Notes: a model not told the origin generated them from the letters alone. Positions 35,160-43,599 are shown, counted from the first letter of the stretch. The stretch is 64,000 nucleotides of DNA from WQXF01 sp031552825 (GCA_031552825.1 JAVBMD010000012.1:26747-90746), one strand, 5' to 3'. A program made the numbers and translations.

Positions 35160-35184
35160 GCGTTTCCCTCCCCGCGGTGATTTT

Positions 35185-36204
35185 TCAATCGGCACGCATC
35201 GGCTGGGTGCTGCCGCGCACCACCAGCCGCCCCGCCAGCCGCACCCGCATGGTCGGCCAATCGGGATACTTGATGCGCCTGCGCAGCGTATCCACCGCCA
35301 GCTCGCCCATGGCCGAGCGGGAGATGTTCATCGTGGTCAGCGCGGGCATGGTCATCGCGCTGAAGGGGATATCGTCGACGCCGATGATCGATACATCTTC
35401 CGGGATGCGGTAGCCCGCTTCCTGAATCGCCTTCATCGCGCCGATGGCCACGGTGTCGTTATCAGCCACCAGCGCGCCGCAGGGCACATACTCCCTCGCC
35501 TCCAGCAGCCGCTTCATGTCCAGATAAGCGTCCTGCAGCGTGGGCATCACCGAAGCGGGCGGCGGCGGCGTCAGCCCCAGCTTCTCCATCTCGCGCAGGT
35601 AGCCTTGGTAGCGCTCCTGACAGTTGCGGATCGGCAGGCTAAAGCGGACATAGCCGATCGCACGGTGGCCAATGCTGTGCAGGTAGCGCACCGCCTCGGC
35701 GCTGATGGCCTCGTTGTCCATCACCACGCTATCGATGCGCATCTCGTTCATGCCGTTATCGAACACCACGGTAGGCACGGTAATCAGATCCAGCAGCTTG
35801 TAGTTGTTCTCGTTCAGCTCGGTACCCATCAGGATCACGCCGTCGGGCGGGGTAGCCATCAGCTCGCGCAGCGTCTCCTCGGCGGTGCTCTCCCTGCAGT
35901 TGACCATCGCCAGATCATAGCCGTAATGGCGGCACTTGCTCTCGATCTGGTCGATGATGGAAGCAATGAAGCCCTGATTTTCCTCGATGGCGATGCCGTG
36001 GGTGCAAAACTTGACCACGCACAGGCGGGAGCGCTTGCGCTTGGTGCTGCCGCGCTTATGCCCCGGCACGATGTAGTGATTCGCCTCAATGACGGCCTGC
36101 ACGCGCCGCCTTGTCTCCTCGCTGACACCCTTTTTGTTGTTGATGACCAGCGAAACCGCTGCCGGAGAGACCCCTGCTAAGTTGGCAATTTCCCTGATCG
36201 TCAT
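35185..36204 (-). CDS. LacI-family transcriptional regulator of the BMC operon
   Basis: Repressor of 339 aa. The helix-turn-helix TIREIANLAGVSPAAVSLVINNKKGVSEETR (residues 2-32) is complete and followed by a basic linker (HKRGSTKRKRS) longer than usual. The sugar-binding-type effector domain ends with the family's DVSIIGVDDIPFSAMTMPALTT. It lies within the BMC operon, between dhaL and the vertex genes. The palindrome overlapping the operon's start site (50272-50284) is a plausible target, so feedback control by a pathway sugar is likely. Confidence 0.9.
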   Translation of the reverse strand: MTIREIANLAGVSPAAVSLVINNKKGVSEETRRRVQAVIEANHYIVPGHKRGSTKRKRSRLCVVKFCTHGIAIEENQGFIASIIDQIESKCRHYGYDLAMVNCRESTAEETLRELMATPPDGVILMGTELNENNYKLLDLITVPTVVFDNGMNEMRIDSVVMDNEAISAEAVRYLHSIGHRAIGYVRFSLPIRNCQERYQGYLREMEKLGLTPPPPASVMPTLQDAYLDMKRLLEAREYVPCGALVADNDTVAIGAMKAIQEAGYRIPEDVSIIGVDDIPFSAMTMPALTTMNISRSAMGELAVDTLRRRIKYPDWPTMRVRLAGRLVVRGSTQPMRAD

Positions 36205-36256
36205 ATCGGTATCATCCGTCCTATTCTTTGACTACACGCGCTCGTGCAAACATTTT

Positions 36257-36298
36257 CTTGCTGCTCCCCGCTTCGCGGGGGAGCAGCTTCAATCATCG
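36257..36298 (-). repeat. Intercistronic hairpin repeat, copy 1
   Basis: A GC-rich palindrome (GCTGCTCCCC with GGGGGAGCAGC around a short loop) flanked on one side by TTCAATCATCG. It spans the dhaL stop codon. The same unit recurs at 39226-39271 and 42657-42701, always at the 3' end of a BMC-operon gene and in one orientation. Confidence 0.8.
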
Positions 36299-36915
36299 TT
36301 TACCGCGCGCACAAAGCCCTGCATCAGCAGTGCCGCCACCGCCGCACCCGGATCGAGGTATTCCCGCGATTGCTCGCCGTGGATGGCCATGCGGCCGTGC
36401 TTGGCGAGCATGCCGCGCGTGGCGAGGAATGCGGCGTCGGCGGCATCGGCGGCGGCCTGCGCGGCCTTGGGCAGATCGCCTGACTGCGCCTGCAGGATCT
36501 GCACCGCCGGGTGCAGCCCGTCGAGAAAGGTTTTCTCGCCCAGCTGCGCCTTGCCCCGGGTCTGCACGGCGTCGTAATACCCTTGGAAGAAGGTCGCCCA
36601 GAAGGCACTTTCCGCCAGCTTGGCATCCTTCTCGGCGTCCTTGAGCGCTTTGGCCGCGCCCATCAGGCCGCTGGCCATCAGCGTGCCCATGGTGGAGGGT
36701 ACGGCGGCGCCTATGGCCTTGCCCGCCGCGTAGATCAGCTTGGCGGCGTCGGTCTCCGGCGATTCGCGCACGGCCTCGTAGGCGGCGCGAAAGCCGTCGG
36801 CCATGGTAAGGCCTAGGTCGCTATCCCCGACCATGCCGTCCAGCTCGATGAGGCGCTGTTTGTTTTCTTGCATGAGCTCCGCCCAGGTTTTAAGCAGCGT
36901 GCGGATTTCGGTCAT
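36289..36915 (-). CDS. dhaL: Dihydroxyacetone kinase subunit DhaL-like
   Basis: Nucleotide-binding subunit of a DhaK-type kinase, 208 aa. The phosphate-binding segment IELDGMVGDSDLGLTMADG (residues 23-41) keeps the magnesium-ligand aspartates D31 and D33, although the usual GDGDHG reads GDSDLG. The GAAVPSTMGTLMASGLMGAAK loop is also present. AAGGAGG precedes ATG. It pairs with the adjacent dhaK; no DhaM phosphocarrier is nearby, so the donor is probably ATP. Confidence 0.87.
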   Translation of the reverse strand: MTEIRTLLKTWAELMQENKQRLIELDGMVGDSDLGLTMADGFRAAYEAVRESPETDAAKLIYAAGKAIGAAVPSTMGTLMASGLMGAAKALKDAEKDAKLAESAFWATFFQGYYDAVQTRGKAQLGEKTFLDGLHPAVQILQAQSGDLPKAAQAAADAADAAFLATRGMLAKHGRMAIHGEQSREYLDPGAAVAALLMQGFVRAVNDD

Positions 36916-36927
36916 GAACTGGCCTCC

Positions 36928-37944
36928 TTACAGCGCGAACTGCCGATAAAACGGCGTGTCGGCGGCAGCGGAAAGATACCGTTTGAGCTCGTCATCGACC
37001 TTGAGCAGCGAGATCGACGCACCGGCCATCTCCATCGAGGTGGCAAATTCGCCGATAAACGGGCGGAAAACCTTGATGCCGCGCTGATCCAGCACCTGCT
37101 TCACGCGGCGGTACATCACGTACAGTTCCTCCGGCGGCGTCGCGCCCAAGCCGTTGATGAGCACCGCGACCTCATCGCCCGCCGTGTAGGGCAGATCGCT
37201 AAGGATCGGCGCCAGCATCTCGTCGACGACGGCGTCTGCGGGTTGAATCTTGCCGCGCCGCACCCCCGGCTCGCCGTGGATGCCCATGCCGATCTCCATT
37301 TCGTCCTCGCCGATCTCAAAGCTGGGGCGGCCGACGCGCGGCACCGTGCAACTGAACAGCGCTACGCCCATGGTACGCACATTGGCGCACACCTTGTCGG
37401 CCACGCGCTTGACGGCTTCCAGATCCGCGCCCTCGGCGGCGGCGGCGCCCGCGCACTTGAACACGAAGAAGATGCCCGCCACGCCGCGGCGCTTGTTGGC
37501 CTCGCCGGGCAGCGGCGCGGGGCCTGCCACATCCTCGCCCGCCACACAGGTCAGCGTGCGGATGCTCTCCTCAAAATCCGCCATCTCGGCGGCGCTGTCG
37601 AAGTTGAAGATGTCTCCGTTGTAGTTGCCGTAAATATAGAGCACGCCCGCGCCTTGGTCGATGTGCTTGGTCACGGCCAGAATTTGCTCGGCGCTGGGCG
37701 ATTGGAACACGTCGCCGATGGCGCAGCCGTCGAGCATGCCCTCGCCCACGTAACCGAGAAACAGCGGCAGATGACCGGAGCCGCCGCCGGTCATCAACCC
37801 GACCTTGCCCGCGTGGGTGCGCGCGCTGACCAGGCAATGAAGGTCTCCGTCCACGCAGGTCAACGCCTCGGAGTGCGCGGCGTAGATGCCCTCCAACATT
37901 TCCGGAACGAACCGCTCCGCGCTGTTCATGATCTTTTTCATCAT
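36928..37944 (-). CDS. dhaK: Dihydroxyacetone kinase subunit DhaK-like
   Basis: Substrate-binding subunit, 338 aa. GGGSGH (His58) and GIHGEPG (His223) supply the two histidines that hold the keto-substrate in DhaK. The sequence after GSGH reads LPLFLGYVGEGMLDG, where classical DhaK has EPAHAGYVG, so substrate preference may differ; related proteins phosphorylate erythrulose and other small ketoses. It follows the mutarotase gene by 18 bases. In the BMC setting it could rescue dihydroxyacetone, or act on another short ketose. Confidence 0.87.
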   Translation of the reverse strand: MMKKIMNSAERFVPEMLEGIYAAHSEALTCVDGDLHCLVSARTHAGKVGLMTGGGSGHLPLFLGYVGEGMLDGCAIGDVFQSPSAEQILAVTKHIDQGAGVLYIYGNYNGDIFNFDSAAEMADFEESIRTLTCVAGEDVAGPAPLPGEANKRRGVAGIFFVFKCAGAAAAEGADLEAVKRVADKVCANVRTMGVALFSCTVPRVGRPSFEIGEDEMEIGMGIHGEPGVRRGKIQPADAVVDEMLAPILSDLPYTAGDEVAVLINGLGATPPEELYVMYRRVKQVLDQRGIKVFRPFIGEFATSMEMAGASISLLKVDDELKRYLSAAADTPFYRQFAL

Positions 37945-37962
37945 AACGCTCTCCCGGCGTTC

Positions 37963-38388
37963 TTACAGAACGCCCTTTTTCAAAATGATGCAAGCATACA
38001 GTGACCGCTCGCCGGTGGCCACGCAGGCATACGCCTTGCGCGCACGCTCATAGAAGGCGAAGCGCTCCACCTGCTCGATCTGAACATTGGCCTGATGCTT
38101 ATCCACGACCTCGCGGAACTCCCGCCAAATCGGCGGATCCCCGACGAGCGTGCCCGGCACCACTTGCATCAGCGACACCGGCGCCTCCACAAAATTATCC
38201 AGCGGGAACAGGCTAAGTACCGCGTCCAGCAGCGCGACGCCACCGTGCCCGTCCTCGCGGACGCAGCGCTGCCCCATGCTCTGCGCAGGGAAGTTGGCAT
38301 CGCCAATAACCAACTCGTCGCCATGCCCCATCTCGGCCAGAATCTTGAGCAGCTCCGGCGAAATCAGAGGCGAAATTCCTTTTAGCAT
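37963..38388 (-). CDS. FucU/RbsD family sugar mutarotase
   Basis: Small cytoplasmic protein of 141 aa that interconverts sugar anomers. The start LKGISPLISPELLKILAEMGHGDELVIGDANFPA carries the conserved active-site histidine (H22). Length and C-terminal segment (ERSLYACIILKKGVL) are nearer FucU than RbsD. AGGAGG precedes ATG 38388. A mutarotase makes sense before a kinase such as MtnK that phosphorylates one anomer at C1. Confidence 0.9.
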   Translation of the reverse strand: MLKGISPLISPELLKILAEMGHGDELVIGDANFPAQSMGQRCVREDGHGGVALLDAVLSLFPLDNFVEAPVSLMQVVPGTLVGDPPIWREFREVVDKHQANVQIEQVERFAFYERARKAYACVATGERSLYACIILKKGVL

Positions 38389-38436
38389 AGTTTTCCTCCT
38401 CAGTGCAACACTGCCCGACACGTTGCCGCAGGGGAT

Positions 38437-38590
38437 AGAATCCCTCCACCGCTCACGCGGTTCCCCTCCCTTTGACAAGGGAGGCTTTTGGCTCGATTGA
38501 GCAGCATTGTCAGCTATAGATATTTTGCACCAGCCCCAAGCCGCCCTTGTTAAAGGGAGGGGGACCGCCCGCAGGCGGTGGAGGGATTCC
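38437..38590. repeat. Palindromic foldback repeat (GAATCCC family), copy A
   Basis: Two arms (38437-38493 and 38532-38590) are imperfect inverted copies of each other: GAATCCCTCCACCGC, a small hairpin, then CCTCCCTTTGACAAGGGAGG, and the reverse on the other side. It fills the 210-base gap between the mutarotase and the first BMC-H gene. Related copies lie at 44748-44900 and 47021-47161. Confidence 0.8.
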
Positions 38591-38598
38591 GCGCCTCC

Positions 38599-38874
38599 TT
38601 ACGCCTTGGGCAGAATCGCTTCCACATCATCATGCGGACGCGGGATCACATGTACGCTCACCAGCTCGCCCACGCGCTTGGCCGCCAAGCTGCCTGCTTC
38701 CACCGCCGCCTTGACCGCGCCAACATCGCCGCGCACCATGACGCTCACCAGACCGCCGCCCACGTGCTCCTTGCCGATCAAGTGTACGTTCGCGGCCTTG
38801 ACCATCGCGTCCGCCGCCTCAATCGAGGCCACCAGCCCCTTCGTTTCCACCATACCCAATGCCTGCTTCTCCAT
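38599..38874 (-). CDS. BMC-H hexameric shell protein (PduA/EutM type), copy 1
   Basis: Main facet protein, 91 aa, single BMC domain. It reads [21 protein letters not shown], with the pore loop [21 protein letters not shown] and ending [25 protein letters not shown] precedes ATG. It is nearly identical to the next BMC-H protein over its full length. Hexamers should tile the shell and let small polar substrates pass the central pore. Confidence 0.96.
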   Translation of the reverse strand: MEKQALGMVETKGLVASIEAADAMVKAANVHLIGKEHVGGGLVSVMVRGDVGAVKAAVEAGSLAAKRVGELVSVHVIPRPHDDVEAILPKA

Positions 38875-38897
38875 GTTGTTGCTCCTTTCGAGGCGGT

Positions 38898-39200
38898 TTA
38901 CGCCTTGCTCTTTGCTACCTTTGCCGCCGGATCACCGGGCAGCACGCCCTCCACGTCGCCGTGGGGACGCGGGATCACGTGTACGCTGACCAGCTCGCCC
39001 ACGCGCTTGGCCGCTAGGCTGCCAGCTTCCACCGCCGCCTTGACCGCGCCCACATCGCCGCGCACCATCACTGTTACCAACCCGCCGCCCACGTGCTCCT
39101 TGCCGAGCAAGTGAACGTTGGCGGCCTTCACCATGGCATCCGCCGCCTCAATGGCGGCCACCAGGCCGCGGGTTTCGATCATGCCCAAAGCTTCCTGCAT
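38898..39200 (-). CDS. BMC-H hexameric shell protein (PduA/EutM type), copy 2
   Basis: Facet protein of 100 aa from ATG 39200 (AGGAG upstream; the frame extends 23 codons further without a site). It differs from copy 1 by a handful of residues and by a longer lysine-rich C-terminal tail ([11 protein letters not shown]). The DNA of the two genes is also very similar, so this is a recent tandem duplication or is kept alike by conversion. Confidence 0.96.
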   Translation of the reverse strand: MQEALGMIETRGLVAAIEAADAMVKAANVHLLGKEHVGGGLVTVMVRGDVGAVKAAVEAGSLAAKRVGELVSVHVIPRPHGDVEGVLPGDPAAKVAKSKA

Positions 39201-39225
39201 ACGATCTACTCCTATCTTATGGTTT

Positions 39226-39271
39226 CTTGCTGTTCCCCCCGCGAAACGGGGAAAAACAGCTTCAATCATCG
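39226..39271 (-). repeat. Intercistronic hairpin repeat, copy 2
   Basis: Same unit as at 36257-36298: CTTGCTGTTCCCC, a short loop, a GGGGAA-containing arm, CAGC and TTCAATCATCG. It lies just downstream of the BMC-T stop. Confidence 0.78.
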
Positions 39272-39276
39272 CTCCC

Positions 39277-39822
39277 CTAGAGCAAAGCTTCCACTATATC
39301 CCGATGGGGCGAGGGGATCACCACGCTGGATCCGATCAGCCCCTTGGAATCCTCGTTTGCCTCGACGGCCTGCACCGCCGCCTCCACCGCCGAAACCTGC
39401 CCCGTGAAGATCACGAAGGACTTGCCGCCCAGCCCGCGCCCCAAGCGCACCTCGATCAGCTCAACCGCCGCCGTCTTAACGGCGATATCGGCGGCACTGA
39501 TGCTGCTGGCCAGCGAAAAAGTTTCGATCAGCCCCAGCGCCTGCGCACCCTCCACGGCGATCGCGCCTGCCATCGCGGCGACGACGCGCTCGTCCACGTT
39601 GGGGATGATTAGGCTGTCGATGAGCGCGGCGTTAGCGGCCTGCTCGCCGGTGGCCACCGCCGCCCGAACCGCCGCCACCTCGCCGCTGACCACCACGATG
39701 TACTTGCCCGCGCAGGCGGTCTGCGCCGTGCAGAGCGATACCTGTGCGGCCTTGACCATGGCGTCGCCCGCCAGCACGCCGAGGGGAATGCTGTTGGATT
39801 CGATCACACCGATTGCCGTCAT
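39277..39822 (-). CDS. BMC-T tandem-domain shell protein, PduT-like
   Basis: Trimeric shell protein of 181 aa with two BMC domains (about 2-88 and 93-181). In the first, Cys37 in [15 protein letters not shown] falls where PduT places the cysteine that binds a [4Fe-4S] cluster in the pore. Three such cysteines around the trimer axis would hold one cluster, giving an electron path through the shell. The gene for a PduS-like flavo-iron-sulfur protein lies directly upstream, the usual partner. Confidence 0.9.
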   Translation of the reverse strand: MTAIGVIESNSIPLGVLAGDAMVKAAQVSLCTAQTACAGKYIVVVSGEVAAVRAAVATGEQAANAALIDSLIIPNVDERVVAAMAGAIAVEGAQALGLIETFSLASSISAADIAVKTAAVELIEVRLGRGLGGKSFVIFTGQVSAVEAAVQAVEANEDSKGLIGSSVVIPSPHRDIVEALL

Positions 39823-39838
39823 CGCGTTTCCCCTCCGT

Positions 39839-41161
39839 TCACCGTTTTTCGATCCTGATGTAGGTCTCCCCCACCTCGGCCACCGTGCCGTCGATGGAGG
39901 CGTGCAGCGCCGCGCCCAGCGCGCCTTCGGGGATGCGCGCGATCAACTGCCCCCGGCGCACCGCTTCGCCCGGTTTCACCACCGGCTCGGCGGGCCTGCC
40001 CACGTGCTGGCGCAGCGGCAGCAGGACGTTTCGAGGGGCAACCGTGCGCCCATTGGGCGGCGCGGGATGGTCGTAGCCGGTCAGCCCCATGCGCGCCATC
40101 AGCCGCTTCACCGGCACGCTTTTGAGCGCCAGCTGCGGATCGGGGCGAATCTCCGCCTCCGGCTCGGGGCGAATCCCAGCCGCGCCGAGCTGCTGCTTGA
40201 GCGCCGTCATGACCGCCGAGGGCGCAAGCCCCATCTCGCAAGCGAAGTTGGTGCACAGCCCGCAGCTAGAGCAGCCCAGCACCCCGGCGGCGCGGCCCAG
40301 CAACTCGGCGTTGCCGGTGGCGATGGCGCGCATGGCCTTGTGCGGCTCCACGTTCAGCCCCATCGCGTGGCGCGGGCAGAGTTGGGTACAGCGGCTGCAC
40401 TGGCAGCAGACCGCCCGCGCCAGCTTGGCTTGGCGCGCCATGGAAATCAGGCGCTGGCGGATCAGCGGATGGTCGCGCCGGAGCACCAGCAGCCCTCCGG
40501 TGGTCTTGGTGACCGGGGCGTCCCAATCCTCGGCCAGCTCGCCCATGCAGGGGCCGCCAACGATCAGGGCATATTCGCCCTCGTCGCCCGCGAAGCCGCA
40601 CAGCGCCAGCGCCTCGCGAATGGACGCGCCCAGCGGCACGGTGACGGTCATCGGCTCGGGCGCCTCGCCGCAAAGCGTCAGGCTCTTTTCGGTCACGGGA
40701 CGGCCTTCGACCGCGTCGGCGATGCCCATCGCGGTGCCGACGTTGATGACCACGCAGCCCACATCGATGGGCAGCTTGCCGGTGGGCACAACCCGCCCGA
40801 CGGCCTCGTAAATGATGGCCTTTTCATCGCCGGAGGGGTAGTAGGCCTCCAGCAGGTGCAAGGTGATGTTGGGTTTTCCGGCCAACGCAACCTCCAGCGC
40901 CGCCACCGCCTCACGGTAGTGATGCTTGGTGACGATGATCGCCTTGGCCGCGCCGGTGGCTTCCATCGCCAGCTCCAGCCCGCGCACCACCTTGGCGGCC
41001 TGATGCCGCATCGCCAGCTGATCCACGCGCAGCAGCGGCTCGCACTCCGCGCCGTTGAGCAGCACCTGCTCGGCGCGCACGGCAAGCTTGACGTGGGTGG
41101 GAAAGCCCGCGCCTCCCGCGCCCACCACCCCAGCCTCGCGAATGGATTCGATCACGTTCAT
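39839..41161 (-). CDS. PduS/RnfC-like flavo-iron-sulfur electron-transfer protein
   Basis: Redox protein of 440 aa. VGAGGAGFPTHVK (about residues 13-25) and the NGAECEPLL segment form the flavin/NADH part shared with RnfC and NuoF. Two ferredoxin-type clusters follow: C252/C255/C258/C262 and C297/C300/C303/C308. A C-terminal barrel (APRNVLLPLRQHVGRPAEPVVKPGEAVRRGQLIA) completes it. In Pdu systems PduS reduces cobalamin. No cobalamin enzyme is encoded here, so passing electrons from NADH through the BMC-T cluster is the likelier job. Confidence 0.9.
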   Translation of the reverse strand: MNVIESIREAGVVGAGGAGFPTHVKLAVRAEQVLLNGAECEPLLRVDQLAMRHQAAKVVRGLELAMEATGAAKAIIVTKHHYREAVAALEVALAGKPNITLHLLEAYYPSGDEKAIIYEAVGRVVPTGKLPIDVGCVVINVGTAMGIADAVEGRPVTEKSLTLCGEAPEPMTVTVPLGASIREALALCGFAGDEGEYALIVGGPCMGELAEDWDAPVTKTTGGLLVLRRDHPLIRQRLISMARQAKLARAVCCQCSRCTQLCPRHAMGLNVEPHKAMRAIATGNAELLGRAAGVLGCSSCGLCTNFACEMGLAPSAVMTALKQQLGAAGIRPEPEAEIRPDPQLALKSVPVKRLMARMGLTGYDHPAPPNGRTVAPRNVLLPLRQHVGRPAEPVVKPGEAVRRGQLIARIPEGALGAALHASIDGTVAEVGETYIRIEKR

Positions 41162-41172
41162 GGTTTCGCTCC

Positions 41173-42630
41173 TTAACTAATCCGGAAATCCCCGTGCAGC
41201 ACGCAGCGGCGCAGGCGGGTGAAGGTGCGGGCGCTGGTGATGCCCTCGCCGGTCGGGGTGGCGATGGTCATGGTGGTGTAGCCCTCGCCGTTAAAGCCCA
41301 AGCCGGAATAGCTGGGGGCGTTCTTGACAAAAAGCGTGGTGTTCATGCGCCGAGCGGCCTGCGACATGTGATGCACGTTGGCGGAATGGATCATGGCGGA
41401 ATGCTGGCAGCCCTGCTCGGCGCGGAAAGCCTCCTCCACCGCCTCGTCGATGGTGCGCACGCGCACGATCGCCAGCACCGGCATCAGCATCTCGGTCATC
41501 ACAAAGGGGTGGTTGCGATCCACCTCGGCGATGACCAAGCGCGGATCGCCGGTAAAGCTGACGCCGGAATCCCGCAGGATGACCGCCGCGTCGCGCCCGA
41601 CGTACTTGCGATTGATGACGTGTCGCCCCTCCTTGGGGATGAGCACGGTGCGCACGATTTTGTCGATGTCCGCGCCGGAGATGCGGTACGCGCCGTTCTT
41701 CTCCATAGCGCGCATCAGCGGCTCGGCGACGGTGTCGAACACGAATACTTCCTTTTCGGCGATGCAGAGCACGTTGTTATCGAAGCTGGCGCCGTCGACG
41801 ATGTCGCGGCCAGCCTTTTCGATATCGGCGGTATCGTCGACAATGACCGGCGGATTGCCGGGGCCTGCCGCTACCACCTTCTTGCCGCTCTTCATCGCCA
41901 CCGACACCACCGCCTCGCCGCCGGTGATCGAAAGCATGGCGATATCGGGATGGTGCATGATGACTTGGCCGCTCTCGAGCGTCGGCTCCTTGCAGGTGGC
42001 AATCAGCGTAGCCGGGCCGCCAGCCTGCACGATGGCCTCGGTGAGCAGGCGCATGGTCTCCTGCGAGCAGCGCTTGGCCGCCGGATGCGGATTGAATACC
42101 ACGGCGTTGCCCGCCGCGATCATGCTGATGGCGTTGTTGATGACGGTGGAGGTGGGGTTGGTGGAGGGCGTGATCGAGCCGATGACGCCGTAGGGCGCCT
42201 GCTCGATAATCATCATGCCGTGATCGCCGGTTTTGCAGTAGGTGGTCAGATCCTCCACGCCGGGGGTGCGGCGCGCCTCCAGCAGGTTCTTTTGCACCTT
42301 GTCGGCGACGCGGCCATAGCCGGTTTCCTCATTCGCCAGCTGCGCAAGATACTCGGCGTTGTCGATGCTGACCTTGCGCATCGCGGCGATTAGCTCGCCG
42401 CGATGCTCCAGCGTGGAATCCGCCAGCTTCGCCTGTGCGCGCTTGGCGTTTTGGATGGCTTCCTCGGCGGTGTCGCAGAGCCAGCGGTCGCTCGCCCCCG
42501 CCGCGAACACCGGCGCGGGCGCATGCGCGGCGGCAGGCGTCGGCGCGGGCGTGGTGGCCTGCATCCTGCCCGAAAGGTTGCGCACGATCTCCTCGGTGAT
42601 GCGCAGAATGTCTTGCTCGTTCAATGCCAT
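41173..42630 (-). CDS. CoA-acylating aldehyde dehydrogenase, PduP/EutE type
   Basis: Oxidises an aldehyde to acyl-CoA with NAD, 485 aa. The catalytic cysteine is C289 in DNNVLCIAEKE, and GNPPVIVDDTADI precedes it. Residues 3-20 (NEQDILRITEEIVRNL) form an amphipathic helix and are followed by a Pro/Ala linker (about 26-47), the layout of an N-terminal encapsulation peptide. ATG 42630 has AAGGAG and fits this peptide; an upstream start is less likely. The aldehyde is probably the one released by the aldolase encoded in the same operon. Confidence 0.94.
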   Translation of the reverse strand: MALNEQDILRITEEIVRNLSGRMQATTPAPTPAAAHAPAPVFAAGASDRWLCDTAEEAIQNAKRAQAKLADSTLEHRGELIAAMRKVSIDNAEYLAQLANEETGYGRVADKVQKNLLEARRTPGVEDLTTYCKTGDHGMMIIEQAPYGVIGSITPSTNPTSTVINNAISMIAAGNAVVFNPHPAAKRCSQETMRLLTEAIVQAGGPATLIATCKEPTLESGQVIMHHPDIAMLSITGGEAVVSVAMKSGKKVVAAGPGNPPVIVDDTADIEKAGRDIVDGASFDNNVLCIAEKEVFVFDTVAEPLMRAMEKNGAYRISGADIDKIVRTVLIPKEGRHVINRKYVGRDAAVILRDSGVSFTGDPRLVIAEVDRNHPFVMTEMLMPVLAIVRVRTIDEAVEEAFRAEQGCQHSAMIHSANVHHMSQAARRMNTTLFVKNAPSYSGLGFNGEGYTTMTIATPTGEGITSARTFTRLRRCVLHGDFRIS

Positions 42631-42656
42631 ACGCTTTGGCTCCTTATGCAATATAT

Positions 42657-42701
42657 CTTGCTGTTCTCCCCCGCCGCGCGGGGGAAACAGCTTCGATCAT
42701 G
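42657..42701 (-). repeat. Intercistronic hairpin repeat, copy 3
   Basis: Same unit as at 36257 and 39226: CTTGCTGTTCTCCCCC, loop, GGGGGAAACAGC and TTCGATCATG. It overlaps the stop codon of the PduL-like gene. Confidence 0.78.
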
Positions 42702-43596
42702 TCTGCTCAATGAATTCGATTCCCTTCGCGTTCGCCAGGTCCCGCGCCAACGGCGTGACCACCGCGTCCTTGCGATGGCGGATCAGCGCGTAGCCGCCGC
42801 GCAACGCCGAGAGCACCTGTTCCTCGGCGATGAGGCAGCGCGGTTCCTGCGTGAGATCCAGCAGCTTGGTCTTGGTTTCGGGCGCGGCAGGCTTCGGCGA
42901 CGCGACCGGCACGGCTGGGGGAACCGGCGAGACCGACATGATGGCAGCAGCCTTGGGCTGCCCCGCGATCAGCAGGCGGCACAGCTGGCCGTCGGTGATG
43001 CCGCAGGCGTTGGCCTCGTCCTTGTCGATGTGCGCCTCCAACAAATGCTCCGGCCCCGAGCGCACCACAAGATCACGCAGCACGCCGGGGCGATCGCCCG
43101 CGATTTCGAGGCTCGCGAGGTCGCCGTCGCGCAGACCGTAGGCAGCGGCCTCCTCGGGCGAGAGGTGCAGGTGCCGCTTGGCGACGATGACGCCGCGCGG
43201 TACGATGGCGCGCCGCTCGCCTTGGATCAGCGTGCAGCCCGGCGTGCCCGCCGTATCGCCTGACATGCGCAGCGCGGGCGACACGCCCAGCTTGTAGCAG
43301 TCGGTGTAGCTCAGCTCCACCTGCGTCTCCTTGCGCACCGGGCCGACCACGCGCAGCGTGAGCTTGCCCTTGCCCGCCTCAAAGGTCACGGTTTCGTTGC
43401 AGGCATACTGCCCCGGCTGCACGAGGTCGCGCAGCTTGGTGAGCCGATAGCCTGCGCCGAACAGGCGCTCCACGTCCTCCTGCGAGAGGTGTACGTGGCG
43501 GTTGGAGGACATCACCGGCACAAAGCGTTCCCCCGCCTTGGCCAACTCGCCCAGCACCACACGGAGCACGATCCCTTGCAGCTCTTTCTCATTCAT
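42697..43596 (-). CDS. PduL-type phosphotransacylase with C-terminal extension
   Basis: Converts acyl-CoA and phosphate to acyl-phosphate and recycles CoA inside the compartment, 299 aa. Zinc-binding motifs are SNRHVHLS (H34, H36) and AKRHLHLS (H142, H144). Residues 4-20 (KELQGIVLRVVLGELAK) look like an N-terminal encapsulation helix. Typical PduL proteins are near 210 aa. The extra ~75 residues after a Pro-rich linker (about 223-245) end in LIRHRKDAVVTPLARDLANAKGIEF, a short domain seen on several BMC proteins but of unknown role. Confidence 0.92.
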   Translation of the reverse strand: MNEKELQGIVLRVVLGELAKAGERFVPVMSSNRHVHLSQEDVERLFGAGYRLTKLRDLVQPGQYACNETVTFEAGKGKLTLRVVGPVRKETQVELSYTDCYKLGVSPALRMSGDTAGTPGCTLIQGERRAIVPRGVIVAKRHLHLSPEEAAAYGLRDGDLASLEIAGDRPGVLRDLVVRSGPEHLLEAHIDKDEANACGITDGQLCRLLIAGQPKAAAIMSVSPVPPAVPVASPKPAAPETKTKLLDLTQEPRCLIAEEQVLSALRGGYALIRHRKDAVVTPLARDLANAKGIEFIEQT

Positions 43597-43599
43597 ATA

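Noticed and set aside
41194..42393. Long plus-strand frame opposite the aldehyde dehydrogenase
   Set aside because: High-GC antisense reading with His/Gly/Ala-rich nonsense composition; the minus-strand enzyme is certain.
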